A stretch of DNA of 64,000 nt from an uncultured Eubacteriales bacterium (GTDB lineage: Bacteria > Bacillota > Clostridia > Lachnospirales > Lachnospiraceae), in contig URMF01000010.1 of the NCBI GenBank assembly GCA_900548855.1, positions 11,339 to 75,338 on the forward strand, given 5' to 3'. How positions within the stretch are numbered: position 1 is the first letter of the stretch; the number at the start of each line of letters is the position of its first letter. The notes under the pieces were generated by a model. It was given only the letters and a program-made list of their open reading frames with translations. It was not told the origin of the DNA and ran no database searches. Positions 34,208 to 43,847 of the stretch are shown piece by piece. The position numbers and the translations under genes are program-made.

Positions 34208-35665
34208 TCATAATTTTACGCTCTCATTAATCCAGATTGATACTGTTTCGCGGTTCACATAAAAATCACCACAGCCATCCTCATCAATCTTAATGTTATA
34301 CTTTGCATTGCCCAGCGCATCCTTGAAAAACTGCCCTGCAAACTGCTTTCCAATATACATCCGCTTGCTTCCTCCGGTGCTGTCCGACATTACAACTGCA
34401 ATTCCGGAATTCTTATGCTCCGCATCTCCTTCCCGTGTCCAGCCCACTACATTATAATCATCAAAATAATCGTGCTCCTCACCATATGCAAAGCGCTTTC
34501 TTATCTTCATCATCTTGTTAAGCATCGCCTTCTTTGGTGCAATATTATCATGAGGAATGCCATAGTAATCCCCATAAAACACACACGGATATCCATCCCT
34601 TCTGAGAAGAGTAATCGCATAGGCATGGGGCTTAAACCAGTCCTCCACCCATGACTGCAGTGCCTGTCCGGGCTGGGTGTCATGGTTGTCAACAAAGGTA
34701 ACTGCCTGAATCGGATGCCTGCTGACCAGTGTATCATTTAAAATGGATGCCATATTGTAATCACCATGCGCTTTTGATGCATCATGAAAATGCATGTGAA
34801 GAGGTACATCAAACAACGACATTTCATAGTTAACATTGGCAAGATATCTCTCCAAACGGTTCACGTCATAATGCCAGTATTCACCAACACAGAATAAGTC
34901 CCTTCCGCTTACCTCCCGCATAACCGGCAGCCAGTCCTTATAAAAATAATATCCGATATGCTTCACCGCATCTAAACGGAAGCCGTGAACGCCTGTCATT
35001 TTCAGATACCATTCGCCCCATTTGTAAAGCTCATCCTTTACCTCCGGATTCTCAAAATCCAAGTCCGCTCCCATCAGATAATCATAATTTCCGTTCTCTT
35101 CATCCACAGCCTCTTCCCACGTCTTACCTGCAAAGCGGTATATCGCATTGCGGGTTGCCTGCTGGTCCCAGTCGATTCCGTCAAAATGCGTCCAGTTCCA
35201 TGTAAAGTCAGAGTATTTCCCTTTCCGTCCCGGGAAGGTAAATTTTGTCCATCCGCAGATGGTCTTCTCATCCCCCACCATCTGGTTCCTGCTGTTGGCA
35301 TTAAACTCCTCCGCCTGAACCATTTCCGTCTCGTCTGCACCTATTTTATGATTCAAAACAATATCCGCATAAATATCAATTCCCTTGTTCTGAACCGCCT
35401 GAATCATCTCAATATATTCTTTTTTGGTTCCATATTTTGTTGGAATACTGCCCTTCTGGTCAAATTCACCCAAATCATATAAATCATATACGCCGTATCC
35501 CACATCCTTATCACCGCCGGCACCCTTGTAAGCCGGTGGCACCCAAAGAGAAGTAACTCCTAACGTTTTTAATTTGGAAGCCTCCTCCACGATATGTTTC
35601 CATAAGCTGTGATTCTCTGGCAAATACCATTCAAAATACTGCATCATTAATCCATTATTATTCAT
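34208..35665 (-). CDS. Cytoplasmic alpha-amylase, GH13
   Basis: 485 residues from ATG 35665; the upstream ATG at 35683 precedes GGGAGG, which is the Shine-Dalgarno for 35665. It starts NNNGLMMQYFEWYLPENHSLW without a signal peptide, typical of intracellular AmyA-type enzymes. The GH13 motifs are intact: DIVLNHK, GFRLDAVKHI (nucleophile Asp), FCVGEYW (acid/base Glu) and FVDNHDTQPG. It hydrolyses internal alpha-1,4 bonds of imported maltodextrin or glycogen. It complements the phosphorylase and mal transporter near the left end. Promoter TTGCAG-N17-TATACT at 35765-35737. Confidence 0.93.
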   Translation of the reverse strand: MNNNGLMMQYFEWYLPENHSLWKHIVEEASKLKTLGVTSLWVPPAYKGAGGDKDVGYGVYDLYDLGEFDQKGSIPTKYGTKKEYIEMIQAVQNKGIDIYADIVLNHKIGADETEMVQAEEFNANSRNQMVGDEKTICGWTKFTFPGRKGKYSDFTWNWTHFDGIDWDQQATRNAIYRFAGKTWEEAVDEENGNYDYLMGADLDFENPEVKDELYKWGEWYLKMTGVHGFRLDAVKHIGYYFYKDWLPVMREVSGRDLFCVGEYWHYDVNRLERYLANVNYEMSLFDVPLHMHFHDASKAHGDYNMASILNDTLVSRHPIQAVTFVDNHDTQPGQALQSWVEDWFKPHAYAITLLRRDGYPCVFYGDYYGIPHDNIAPKKAMLNKMMKIRKRFAYGEEHDYFDDYNVVGWTREGDAEHKNSGIAVVMSDSTGGSKRMYIGKQFAGQFFKDALGNAKYNIKIDEDGCGDFYVNRETVSIWINESVKL

Positions 35666-35736
35666 AAAGGATGTCCTCCCCATATTAGAAAATATACATT
35701 TGCACTATTCCCGTCAAATGTCTTTATATAATAAAC

Positions 35737-35765
35737 AGTATATCAAAAATAAGATAAAACTGCAA
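35737..35765 (-). promoter_or_regulatory. Alpha-amylase promoter
   Basis: Minus strand TTGCAG (35765-35760), 17-bp spacer, TATACT (35742-35737), about 70 bp before the start codon. Confidence 0.65.
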
Positions 35766-35824
35766 GGAAGAATCCCGTTTCCCCAGCTGCTCTGGCATTA
35801 TGCCTGCCAGCTATATACCATTTA

Positions 35825-35854
35825 TTGAACCTTTCCATTTTTATTGAATATACT
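35825..35854 (+). promoter_or_regulatory. Promoter of the NMT1-like lipoprotein gene
   Basis: TTGAAC (35825-35830), 18-bp spacer, TATACT (35849-35854), about 25 bp before ATG 35880. Confidence 0.6.
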
Positions 35855-35879
35855 ACTAAAAAAGTGTTTGGAGCTATTG

Positions 35880-36896
35880 ATGAAATATAAAAAAATTACA
35901 AAATGTTTACTGGCCACTGTCCTTGTATTCGCCACGGTCCTGACGGTCTGCACAGGCTGCGGCAAAAAAGACAGCAAGCTTACTAAAGTTACCTTAAACG
36001 AGGTCGCCCATTCTATCTTCTATGCACCCCAGTATGTTGCCATTGAAAACGGCTATTTTGAAGAAGAGGGAATTGACCTTGAACTGGTAACCGGGTTTGG
36101 TGCCGACAAGGTAATGTCTGCACTGATTGCAGGAGAGGCAGATATCGGATTTATGGGAGCGGAATCCTCCATATATCTGTATAGCGAGGGAGCCTCCAAT
36201 TATGCGGTCAACTTTGCACAGCTTACCCAGCGTGCCGGTAACTTCCTGGTTGCCAGAGAACCAATTGAGAACTTCTCCTGGGATATGATAAAGGGAAAAG
36301 AGGTTTTAGGAGGCAGGAAGGGCGGAATGCCGGAAATGGTATTTGAATATATCCTGAATAAAAACGGAATCGACCCTGCTGCAGATGTAAATATTGACCA
36401 GAGTATTGACTTTGGCAGTACGGCTGCCGCATTTTCCGGAGGTCAGGGAGAATTTACAGTGGAATTTGAGCCTTCTGCAACCGCTTTGGAATCTGCCGGA
36501 GAAGGCTATGTTGTTGCTTCCCTTGGTGTGGATTCCGGTTACGTTCCATATACCTCTTACAGCACCACAAAAGAATATATGGAGCAAAACGAAGAAATCA
36601 TCCAGCGGTTTACCAATGCACTTCAAAAGGGTATGGAATATGTCAACACCCATACACCAGCCGAAATAGCAGAAATAATTGCACCACAATTTGAGGAAAC
36701 AGATATCGAAACCATTGAGACCATCGTTACCAGATATTATGAGCAGGATACCTGGAAAGACAATCTGGTTTTTGAAGAGAGCAGCTTTGACCTGCTGCAA
36801 AATATATTAAACGGAGCCGGCGAACTGGATAACCGGGTTCCTTATGATAAGCTGGTAAATAACCAGTTTGCAAAAAAGGCGGCTTCCAAAGAATAG
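35880..36896 (+). CDS. NMT1/SsuA-like solute-binding lipoprotein
   Basis: 338 residues from ATG 35880 (GGAG upstream; the longer ATG 35844 overlaps the promoter). Lipoprotein signal with lipobox ending VCTGC. The body has the NMT1/THI5-like fold for binding thiamine precursors, sulfonates or nitrate (KVTLNEVAHSIFYAPQYVAIENGYFEEEGID near the start; MSALIAGEADIGFMGAES). Such proteins usually come with a permease and an ATPase; none is adjacent here, so it is an orphan. The ligand is unknown. Confidence 0.85.
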   Translation: MKYKKITKCLLATVLVFATVLTVCTGCGKKDSKLTKVTLNEVAHSIFYAPQYVAIENGYFEEEGIDLELVTGFGADKVMSALIAGEADIGFMGAESSIYLYSEGASNYAVNFAQLTQRAGNFLVAREPIENFSWDMIKGKEVLGGRKGGMPEMVFEYILNKNGIDPAADVNIDQSIDFGSTAAAFSGGQGEFTVEFEPSATALESAGEGYVVASLGVDSGYVPYTSYSTTKEYMEQNEEIIQRFTNALQKGMEYVNTHTPAEIAEIIAPQFEETDIETIETIVTRYYEQDTWKDNLVFEESSFDLLQNILNGAGELDNRVPYDKLVNNQFAKKAASKE

Positions 36897-36939
36897 TTTC
36901 CCGTCAGTCACCTGATATTTTTTAACAATCCGCATAATA

Positions 36940-36977
36940 AAGGCGCATCTTATATGGAATCACATAAGATGCGCCTT
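36940..36977 (+). terminator. Terminator of the NMT1-like gene
   Basis: AAGGCGCATCTTAT (36940-36953) and ATAAGATGCGCCTT (36964-36977) pair perfectly, 14 bp with a 10-nt loop, then an AT-rich tail. It also lies downstream of cotJC and may work for both strands. Confidence 0.85.
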
Positions 36978-37022
36978 AAAATATTTATAATATAATGTTC
37001 CGTGTCTATTTGTACAATCCTA

Positions 37023-37637
37023 TTACAGGCATGTCGCCTTCTTGTCAAAGGCTGAATTAAATGCATAGAAATTCTTTGCATCCAAATCATCCTGAATCAG
37101 ACGCAGACTCTCACCGAATCTCTGGTAATGCACCATTTCACGCTCTCTTAAGAACTTGATGGCATCATAGACGTCCGGCTCATCCTTACAAAGCCTTAAG
37201 ATATTGTCATAGGTTAAACGAGCCTTCTGCTCAGCCGCCATATCCTCATGAAGGTCGGTAATCGGGTCTCCTGTTGACTGGAGCGTTGCCGTTGAAAAAG
37301 GCACACCGCTGGCAGACTGCGGCCAGATACCAATGGTATGGTCCACATAGTACTGATAAAAGCCAGAATCTTCAATTTCCTTCATAGAAAGATTCTTTGT
37401 CAGCTGGGTCACGATGGTGGATACCATCTCCTCATGCCCTAATTCCTCTGTGCCGATATCCGTCAGTACACCGATAACCCGGTTATCCGGCATTGCATAA
37501 CGCTGAGAAAGATATCGGGTGGATGCTCCCTTTTCTCCATCCGGTCCACCAAGCTGGCTCATGATTGCCATAGCAAGCTTTGCATTCGTGGTTTTAATAT
37601 TTACCGGATACTCTAACATCTTCATATAAGTCCACAT
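37023..37637 (-). CDS. cotJC: Spore coat protein CotJC, manganese catalase family
   Basis: 204 residues from ATG 37637, which overlaps the cotJB stop in TAATG. The Mn-catalase-like ferritin fold is visible (GGPDGEKGASTRYLSQRYAMP, then TEELGHEEM with metal-binding Glu and His). CotJC is made in the mother cell and built into the spore coat. Its presence implies an endospore-forming or formerly sporulating lineage. Confidence 0.93.
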   Translation of the reverse strand: MWTYMKMLEYPVNIKTTNAKLAMAIMSQLGGPDGEKGASTRYLSQRYAMPDNRVIGVLTDIGTEELGHEEMVSTIVTQLTKNLSMKEIEDSGFYQYYVDHTIGIWPQSASGVPFSTATLQSTGDPITDLHEDMAAEQKARLTYDNILRLCKDEPDVYDAIKFLREREMVHYQRFGESLRLIQDDLDAKNFYAFNSAFDKKATCL

Positions 37638-37900
37638 TAACAATCACATCCTTTCTGCCATGGCCATGGTTCATTTCCCCATGTCCAGTAATCATCACAA
37701 TGCACACCATAGATTGTAATCGGATCAAAACGTTTCTGATAAACAGAAACCGCCTCTAAGAAAGTATGATGATAGTCATGATAGGTCTTTAGCGCACAAG
37801 GACAGTCCGGATGCGTATCCAGATAAAGTGCCAATTCAATAATAGCAAAATTTGTGCTCTGAATCAGCTTAAATAAATCTTCTTTGCACATATTTTCCAT
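37637..37900 (-). CDS. cotJB: Spore coat protein CotJB
   Basis: 87 residues from ATG 37900 (GAGGTG upstream). Contains the CotJB signature FKLIQSTNFAIIELALYLDTHPDCPCALKTYHDY. It assembles with CotJA and CotJC in the inner spore coat. It is short and His/Tyr/Cys-rich at the end, which is typical. Confidence 0.93.
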   Translation of the reverse strand: MENMCKEDLFKLIQSTNFAIIELALYLDTHPDCPCALKTYHDYHHTFLEAVSVYQKRFDPITIYGVHCDDYWTWGNEPWPWQKGCDC

Positions 37901-37902
37901 AA

Positions 37903-38280
37903 TCAGCACCTCACTCCACAAAAGATTAAGTTGAGTTCTTTAAAAATGGTTCCCTGCATTAAACCGCAATCGGCATCATACAGTTCCCCCCACTGCTGCC
38001 ATGGAACATATGCCATTACAACTGGAAAACGGTCACCAAGTTTCTCCATTGGGTCATCCTGGTGGCAGTTCTTTTTTGGAGATACTTTGCAGACACACTC
38101 TACCTCCATGCCTCTGCCAGCATTGTCACGCATCATTCGTTTCTGTCTGTCAGGACATGGTCTTTCATTGTTATTGCTATTTACCCTGTTCCGTGGGTCT
38201 CCACATGTTCTACAGCCCTGGCTCATAGAATTTTGAAAATATCTTCCATTAGAAGTATTCATATTACAATAAGGTTCCAA
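37903..38280 (-). CDS. cotJA: Spore coat-associated protein CotJA
   Basis: 125 residues from a TTG start at 38280, chosen because GGGAG (complement of 38288-38292) lies 7 bp upstream and because in-frame ATG codons further upstream fall in or before the sigma-E-like promoter. The C-terminal half has the CotJA motif MAYVPWQQWGELYDADCGLMQGTIFKELNLIFCG. The N-terminal half is a Cys/Asn/Arg-rich extension. First gene of the cotJABC operon. Confidence 0.85.
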   Translation of the reverse strand: MEPYCNMNTSNGRYFQNSMSQGCRTCGDPRNRVNSNNNERPCPDRQKRMMRDNAGRGMEVECVCKVSPKKNCHQDDPMEKLGDRFPVVMAYVPWQQWGELYDADCGLMQGTIFKELNLIFCGVRC

Positions 38281-38311
38281 AAAAATTCTCCCTATTACCT
38301 TTGTATACTTC

Positions 38312-38341
38312 ATAGTATGTTGAATTTTCGCAAAATGTGAC
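38312..38341 (-). promoter_or_regulatory. Sigma-E-like promoter of cotJABC
   Basis: Minus strand GTCACATT (38341-38334), 14-bp spacer, CATACTAT (38319-38312), close to the sigma-E pattern GKMATATT-N14-CATACANT. cotJ is a sigma-E regulon operon in B. subtilis, so sequence and knowledge agree. Confidence 0.75.
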
Positions 38342-38368
38342 AAGACTTCACCCTGGGTCTTCGATATT

Positions 38369-39235
38369 CTATTTTTCCTTTTCCATAAACACAACTGCCA
38401 ACATCCCCGGACCTGTATGGGTTCCTATAATCGGTCCTATTTTTGTAATCTGGATATTCTCTGCCTCCGTCCGCTCCAGCAGCTTTTCCTTTAATTCCAA
38501 TGCCCGCTCCTCGGCATTACCATGGCCGATAAATACGGTATGCTCCTCCTCATCCATTGTATCATTTATTTTGGAAATCATATATTCCACGCTTTTTTTG
38601 TTTCCGCGGACCTTATTTTCCACATAAAGTTTTCCCTCATCATCCACACTGATAATCGGTTTGATTTTAAGAGCACTGCCAAGCATGGCTTCTGCAAAGG
38701 AAAGTCTGCCGCCCCTTTGTAAATGGAACAAATCATCTACTGTAAACCAGTGTGCCACCCTGTTCCGGTTTGCGATAACCCACTGCTCCAATTCGTCAAG
38801 GGATAAGCCCTCCTCTTTCTTCATAGCTGCCATATAAACAAAATATCCCTGTCCCGCTGAAGCACACAGCGAATCCACCACACGAATACTTCTCTCTGGA
38901 AAATCTTCCTTCAGCATATCCTTTGCAATCAGCGCAGACTGGTATGTTCCACTCATGCCTGAGGTAAAACAGATATACAGGATATCTTCACCCTTTTCCA
39001 GTATCGGCGTGAAAAATTCTACATAATTTACCGGATTAATCTGAGAGGTTACTGATTTTTTTCCCTGCTTTAATGCTTCATAAAAATCTTCCGTCGTCAT
39101 ATTTCTCTCATCCGGATAATGCAGAATCTCCTCACCGTCCAGGGTAAATGCCATAGGTACAACGGCAATGCCGTACCTTTTTACTAAATCCATTGGTAAA
39201 TCAAGGGTTGCGTCACTTACTAACGTATAACTCAT
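38369..39235 (-). CDS. DegV family fatty-acid-binding protein
   Basis: 288 residues. DegV signs: LVSDATLDLPMDLVKRYGIAVVPM, ICFTSGMSGTYQSALIA and VDDLFHLQRGGRLSFAEAMLGSALKIKPII. It binds a fatty acid in FakB fashion. It ends 28 bp before the cotJ promoter. It is the second DegV gene in the window; no FakA kinase is seen. Confidence 0.88.
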   Translation of the reverse strand: MSYTLVSDATLDLPMDLVKRYGIAVVPMAFTLDGEEILHYPDERNMTTEDFYEALKQGKKSVTSQINPVNYVEFFTPILEKGEDILYICFTSGMSGTYQSALIAKDMLKEDFPERSIRVVDSLCASAGQGYFVYMAAMKKEEGLSLDELEQWVIANRNRVAHWFTVDDLFHLQRGGRLSFAEAMLGSALKIKPIISVDDEGKLYVENKVRGNKKSVEYMISKINDTMDEEEHTVFIGHGNAEERALELKEKLLERTEAENIQITKIGPIIGTHTGPGMLAVVFMEKEK

Positions 39236-39265
39236 ATCTCTGCCTCCTAATTATTTCTAATCCTC

Positions 39266-41689
39266 TTATACCAGAAGTTCCTCTTCATCCGGAATTACTT
39301 TTTCCAGTACTTTATATAGGGTATCCACATCTACCGGCTTTGCCAGATGTGCCTGCATACCAGCCTTCAAGGATTCCTCTACATCCTCATCATAGGTATT
39401 TGCCATAAGACCGATAATCGGTATCTCCTCACTGTCTTCTTTACCGGAAATCCGTATACACCGAGTTGCCTCACGACCATCCATGAATGGCATATGCACG
39501 TCCATCAGCACTGCGTCATAGGTAAATGCCGGCTGTGAAACGAACTGGATAACTGCCTTCTTTCCATTGTCTACCGTATCTACAGTAAATCCAACCACTT
39601 CTAACACTGCCCGTATGGCATCCTGCCCCAGCTCGCTGTCCTCTGCCAGTAAAATCCGTTTACCTGTAAAATTACCGGCTGCAGGTGTCATCTTCTTTTT
39701 GACAGACTTATTCTGCACCTCTTCCTGCAATCCAAATGGAAGTGTAAAATAAATCTTTGTGCCTCTGGCATTCACATCCATTCCAATCTGTCCGCCCATC
39801 AACTGAATCACCCTTGCCGCAAGAGACAGGTCAAAATGCTGTTTTTCCACAACGCCATTTTCCGTATCCTTAGTAAAGCCAAAGATACTTTCTTTCATCT
39901 TCTCTGTCAGTCCCTTTCCTGTGTCTTCAATAATAAAACGGATATATACTGTTTTCTTATCAACCGCCATCTGTTTTGCAGTAAAACAAATTTGACCGGA
40001 AATCGGTGTATAAGAAATTGCGTTATTTATCAGATAACAAACCGCCTGCTGGAGACGGATTTCATCACCTAACAGCTGCTTATACTGGCAGTAGGACTGA
40101 ATCGTAAACTGTACATTTTTCTTTTCTATCTTTTCCCGCACCGCAATGTCTACGTGGTTTAAAAAATTCTCCAGCCGGAATGGCTGTTTTGCAATCGTAA
40201 TGGCATTGTTGTCCACCTTTACCGTTTCCAACAGGGAATCCATAACCTGCATCATATGCGCCGCATAATCATCAATGTTGGCAAGACATTCTAACAGTCG
40301 TTCCTCGTCCTTATATACCTGTTTTGCCACACTGGACATGCTGATTATACCACTCATTGGCGTTCTGATTTCATGGGAAATATTGGCAAGCACCTGTCCT
40401 TTCAATTCCGCAGAAGAACGTGCTGCCATCAAGGAATCTCGAAGCTGCCGGTATTCCTCTATCTGGCTGCTCCGCACCTGTTCCACATCCTGAAACAAAA
40501 TATAAGCTGTTACTTCCTTATTCGTATTCTGCTCAAATAAAATCTTCCCATTCATACAGTGATAACTGCCTTCGTGGGTACGGTACCGGAAGTCAATCTC
40601 CTTTTTTGTTTCCCCATTCAAATATGCATTCTGTAAAAAACTAATATCAAAGCACTCTAAAAATTTCTGCTTGTCATCCAGATGTACCTTTGACAGCCAT
40701 TTTAACACAAAATCCAGGCTATAAGAATACCTGTCGTCCATATCCAGCTTAAACAAATTGTAAAAGGCATCCCGGCGTATCTCCACTGCAATCATATCCT
40801 TATACAGCATCTGCATGGCAAACACAAATTTTTTCTCAATGGATTCCCTTTGGTGCATTATCCGGGAATCCGTCTGCTTCTGCAAGGTCAGCACATAAGC
40901 GTTCCGGTTATCCTGAACCTTCACCCTTGACACACTTACACGAAAAGAATCCTCTAAATACGGCAAATACATAGAACTTTCGATAAATTCCTGCTCCTTC
41001 AGCTTATGCAGCAGACACTCCTTACAAGGCGCATCCTCCCCACGGATTGCCTTATAACAAAAATCTCCTATTTTATTATTGGGATATACATCCTTTGCAT
41101 AATTGTTTATGTATTGAATACGGTATTCTTCATCCACCATATATAATATGGTCCGCGTCATGGTGCTTGCCACCTTAAACAGTCTCCAGTCACTTTCCCC
41201 CACAATCTCCTTAAAAAACTGTTTTACAAGCATCTCATTCATCAGCTTAAACAGAATATGTAATGCCTTAACCTCTTCCTCGGTAAGCTCCTTTATACAT
41301 TCCCAGCCCAGCACCATATAGCCGACTCCATTTCCATGATTAGTCATCCGGTATTCCACAACTGCCTCATAGCCAAGCTCCTGATAACACTTCTTTTCTT
41401 CCGTCGGAAGCACGGTAGTCGCCCTTGCAACATATAGATTTTCCTCGTCAAAATGATACCTATCCTCCATAAAATCTATATATTCCTTTAATCTGGAAAT
41501 TCTTTTCCCTTCCCGGCTTTCCCATTCAAACACAATCTCTGGAAGCATAATATCTTCTTCATAATGGATGATATACATGCTGTCAATCTCTAGTTCATTT
41601 ATGATGCGTTCCATGGTCCGCTCAATTCCTTTGGAAATGGTAGAACTGTGCAATAAATCTTCAATTAAATCAATTTCTAATAAACCCAT
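39266..41689 (-). CDS. Hybrid sensor histidine kinase/response regulator
   Basis: 807 residues, apparently cytoplasmic (no clear membrane segment). An N-terminal GAF-like sensor (about 1-155) is followed by a PAS-like region with Cys pair CKEC (about 170-400), then HisKA with phospho-acceptor His439 in [14 protein letters not shown], HATPase with NAISYT and DTGKGLT, and a C-terminal receiver from about 680 ([32 protein letters not shown]). This is a phospho-relay starter; partners are not adjacent. Its upstream region carries two tandem extended -10 promoter modules. The signal is unknown. Confidence 0.9.
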   Translation of the reverse strand: MGLLEIDLIEDLLHSSTISKGIERTMERIINELEIDSMYIIHYEEDIMLPEIVFEWESREGKRISRLKEYIDFMEDRYHFDEENLYVARATTVLPTEEKKCYQELGYEAVVEYRMTNHGNGVGYMVLGWECIKELTEEEVKALHILFKLMNEMLVKQFFKEIVGESDWRLFKVASTMTRTILYMVDEEYRIQYINNYAKDVYPNNKIGDFCYKAIRGEDAPCKECLLHKLKEQEFIESSMYLPYLEDSFRVSVSRVKVQDNRNAYVLTLQKQTDSRIMHQRESIEKKFVFAMQMLYKDMIAVEIRRDAFYNLFKLDMDDRYSYSLDFVLKWLSKVHLDDKQKFLECFDISFLQNAYLNGETKKEIDFRYRTHEGSYHCMNGKILFEQNTNKEVTAYILFQDVEQVRSSQIEEYRQLRDSLMAARSSAELKGQVLANISHEIRTPMSGIISMSSVAKQVYKDEERLLECLANIDDYAAHMMQVMDSLLETVKVDNNAITIAKQPFRLENFLNHVDIAVREKIEKKNVQFTIQSYCQYKQLLGDEIRLQQAVCYLINNAISYTPISGQICFTAKQMAVDKKTVYIRFIIEDTGKGLTEKMKESIFGFTKDTENGVVEKQHFDLSLAARVIQLMGGQIGMDVNARGTKIYFTLPFGLQEEVQNKSVKKKMTPAAGNFTGKRILLAEDSELGQDAIRAVLEVVGFTVDTVDNGKKAVIQFVSQPAFTYDAVLMDVHMPFMDGREATRCIRISGKEDSEEIPIIGLMANTYDEDVEESLKAGMQAHLAKPVDVDTLYKVLEKVIPDEEELLV

Positions 41690-41729
41690 ACGCCCAACTT
41701 CTTTTCATAAAAATAATCGCTTCAGTAAA

Positions 41730-41823
41730 TTCGCACTCGCTAAGTGTTCATATTACACCACAAGGGTATATATTCTCACTAAGCTCCTGCTTCGCACTCG
41801 CTAAGTGTTCATATTATATCACA
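41730..41823 (-). promoter_or_regulatory. Two tandem extended -10 promoter modules with 5' hairpins, copies B and C
   Basis: Copies at 41730-41762 and 41791-41823, 61 bp apart, share 26 identical bases starting TTCGCACTCGCTAAGTGTTC on the plus strand and then the -10. On the minus strand each reads TGATATAAT or TGGTGTAAT, then ATGAACACTTAGCGAGTG. A stem CACT/AGTG sits at the start site. Upstream of the hybrid kinase gene. Same design as 29515-29539. Confidence 0.6.
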
Positions 41824-41852
41824 CTTTACTATTTTTGAATACTCTTAAAACA

Positions 41853-42074
41853 TTTACTTTGTAACAGTTCAGCCTTGAATGTCAGTACACAGGCTGTGAT
41901 TTTGACAAAAATGATTTCCAGAGGAGGGGTATTCGTGTCCGTTGGTACTTAGCGAGGCTTTTTCGAGCTTGGTACCATTACGCACACGATTAAGTGCAAA
42001 CGTCCCCGCATCGGAATCATTTTGTCAAAACCACAGACGTCCGGCAACTAAAGGCTGAACTGTTACTTTACTTT
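41853..42074. mobile_element. IS66-like miniature inverted-repeat element with 8-bp target duplication
   Basis: The element is 41861-42066 (206 bp). It has 16-bp perfect terminal inverted repeats GTAACAGTTCAGCCTT at both ends, with imperfect pairing continuing inwards for most of the length. It is flanked by the direct repeat TTTACTTT (41853-41860 and 42067-42074). Termini beginning GTAA with 8-bp target duplication are both hallmarks of the IS66 family. No ORF of size is inside. It sits between the hybrid kinase gene and the XRE-cupin gene and abuts the latter's regulatory region. Confidence 0.85.
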
Positions 42075-42156
42075 TACTAATCCGCAAGTTTAGTATTGAC
42101 TTCACTTTCATAATATGTATAATATCTCTTGAAGTTTAGTAAAAGTAAACTTCAAG
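42067..42156 (+). promoter_or_regulatory. Promoter and operator of the XRE-cupin/polyamine genes
   Basis: TTGACT (42096-42101), 16-bp spacer, TATAAT (42118-42123). Downstream an inverted repeat CTTGAAGTTTA (42128-42138) and TAAACTTCAAG (42146-42156) has perfect 11-bp arms around GTAAAAG. Upstream, AAGTTTAGTA (42086-42095) repeats one half and TTTACTTTTACTAA (42067-42080) is the inverted form of the operator core. Sites flank the promoter on both sides, so autoregulation by the XRE protein is likely. Confidence 0.65.
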
Positions 42157-42193
42157 TTTATTGGTAATAATCTTCAGCATATAAGGAGAACAT

Positions 42194-42730
42194 ATGAACA
42201 TCGGATATAAAATTAAGGCTCTCCGGGTTTCCAAAAATCTTACCCAGGAAGAGCTGGCAGACCGGGCAGAGCTTTCCAAGGGATTTATTTCCCAGGTGGA
42301 AAGGGATTTAACTTCCCCGTCCATTGCGACACTTATGGATATCCTGCAATGCCTGGGCACAAACCTGAAAGACTTTTTTAATGACGAGGAAGAGGAACAG
42401 ATTGTTTTCAGACAGGATGACTATTTTGAGAAAACAGACGAAGAACTGGGCAATAAAATAGAATGGATTATTCCCAACGCCCAGAAAAATGAAATGGAGC
42501 CAATCCGCCTGACCCTGCAGCCATGTGGTTCCACCTATCCTGACCTGCCCCATGAGGGAGAAGAATTCGGCTATGTGTTAAGCGGCAGTATCATCATTCA
42601 TGTGGGAAACAAAAATCACAAAGCAAAAAAGGGCGAAGCCTTTTACTTTACCCCTTCCGGCAGACATTACATCGAGGCTGGTAAAAATGGTGCTGTCCTG
42701 ATATGGGTATCCAGCCCCCCAAGCTTCTAA
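42194..42730 (+). CDS. XRE-cupin transcriptional regulator
   Basis: 178 residues. N-terminal Cro/C1 helix-turn-helix (about 5-60: [39 protein letters not shown]) and C-terminal cupin (about 105-170: [41 protein letters not shown]). This domain pair resembles PuuR, which controls putrescine use. It precedes the polyamine transporter with a 43-bp gap and is probably its regulator, sensing a polyamine. Confidence 0.9.
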   Translation: MNIGYKIKALRVSKNLTQEELADRAELSKGFISQVERDLTSPSIATLMDILQCLGTNLKDFFNDEEEEQIVFRQDDYFEKTDEELGNKIEWIIPNAQKNEMEPIRLTLQPCGSTYPDLPHEGEEFGYVLSGSIIIHVGNKNHKAKKGEAFYFTPSGRHYIEAGKNGAVLIWVSSPPSF

Positions 42731-42773
42731 TCATACCGGACATGACAAAACCCCTAAGGAGGACATTGATTCC

Positions 42774-43847
42774 ATGGCGAACAAATTAATCAATCTTGTA
42801 AACATAACAAAATCTTATGACAATAATGTGGTACTGGATGACTTGAATTTATACATCCGGGAAAATGAATTTCTAACCCTGCTGGGTCCCTCTGGATGCG
42901 GAAAAACCACTACTCTTCGGATTATAGGTGGATTTGAACAACCGGATTCCGGCAAGATTATGTTTGATGGCAAGGATATTACTGCTGTTCCGCCAAACAA
43001 ACGGCAGTTAAATACGGTATTCCAAAAATATGCTCTATTTACCCATATGACCATTGCGGAAAATATTGCTTTCGGGCTGAAGCTTAAGAACAAGAGCAAG
43101 GCATATATAGATGACAAAATCAAATATGCCCTGAAGCTGGTAAATCTGGACGGATACGAAAACCGGAAACCAAATTCCCTAAGCGGCGGTCAGCAGCAGA
43201 GAATTGCCATCGCCCGCGCCATTGTAAATGAACCTAAAATTCTTCTTTTAGATGAGCCCCTCGGTGCTCTGGATTTAAAACTCAGACAGGATATGCAGTA
43301 CGAGTTAATCCGATTAAAGAACGAACTTGGAATCACCTTTATCTATGTCACCCATGACCAGGAGGAGGCACTGACCATGAGCGATACCATTGTGGTTATG
43401 AACCAGGGATATATCCAGCAGATTGGAACACCGGAAGATATTTATAACGAACCGCAGAATGCCTTCGTTGCAGACTTTATCGGTGACAGCAACTTAATTG
43501 ACGCCATGATGATAGAAGACCGCCTTGTTTCCTTTATGGATGCCAGATGGAAGTGCGTAGATGAGGGCTTTGGCAGCAACAAACCGGTGGATGTGGTTAT
43601 ACGCCCGGAGGATGTTATATTATGTAAACCTGAAGAGGGCACAATTTTCGGAGAAGTAACTCATGTCATTTTCAAAGGTGTGCATTACGAAATGGAGGTT
43701 ATGGCAGGCGGCTTTGATTGGCTGGTACACTCAACTGTTATGCATCCTGTAGGGGAACCGGTAGGAATCAGCGTAGACCCATTTAACATCCAGATTATGC
43801 ACAAACCGGAATCTGAAGACGAGGAGGTAGCCTACATTGAAGAGTAA
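42774..43847 (+). CDS. potA: Spermidine/putrescine ABC transporter ATP-binding protein
   Basis: 357 residues. ABC ATPase with Walker [11 protein letters not shown], signature [15 protein letters not shown], Walker [13 protein letters not shown], followed by a C-terminal TOBE domain (about 280-350). It powers polyamine import through PotB and the PotC domain. Strong AAGGAGG Shine-Dalgarno; overlaps potB by 11 bp. Confidence 0.93.
   Translation: MANKLINLVNITKSYDNNVVLDDLNLYIRENEFLTLLGPSGCGKTTTLRIIGGFEQPDSGKIMFDGKDITAVPPNKRQLNTVFQKYALFTHMTIAENIAFGLKLKNKSKAYIDDKIKYALKLVNLDGYENRKPNSLSGGQQQRIAIARAIVNEPKILLLDEPLGALDLKLRQDMQYELIRLKNELGITFIYVTHDQEEALTMSDTIVVMNQGYIQQIGTPEDIYNEPQNAFVADFIGDSNLIDAMMIEDRLVSFMDARWKCVDEGFGSNKPVDVVIRPEDVILCKPEEGTIFGEVTHVIFKGVHYEMEVMAGGFDWLVHSTVMHPVGEPVGISVDPFNIQIMHKPESEDEEVAYIEE

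Noticed and set aside
41861..42066. Large stem-loop as a non-coding RNA or group II intron end
   Set aside because: The GTAA ends and 8-bp target duplication are better explained by a miniature transposable element.
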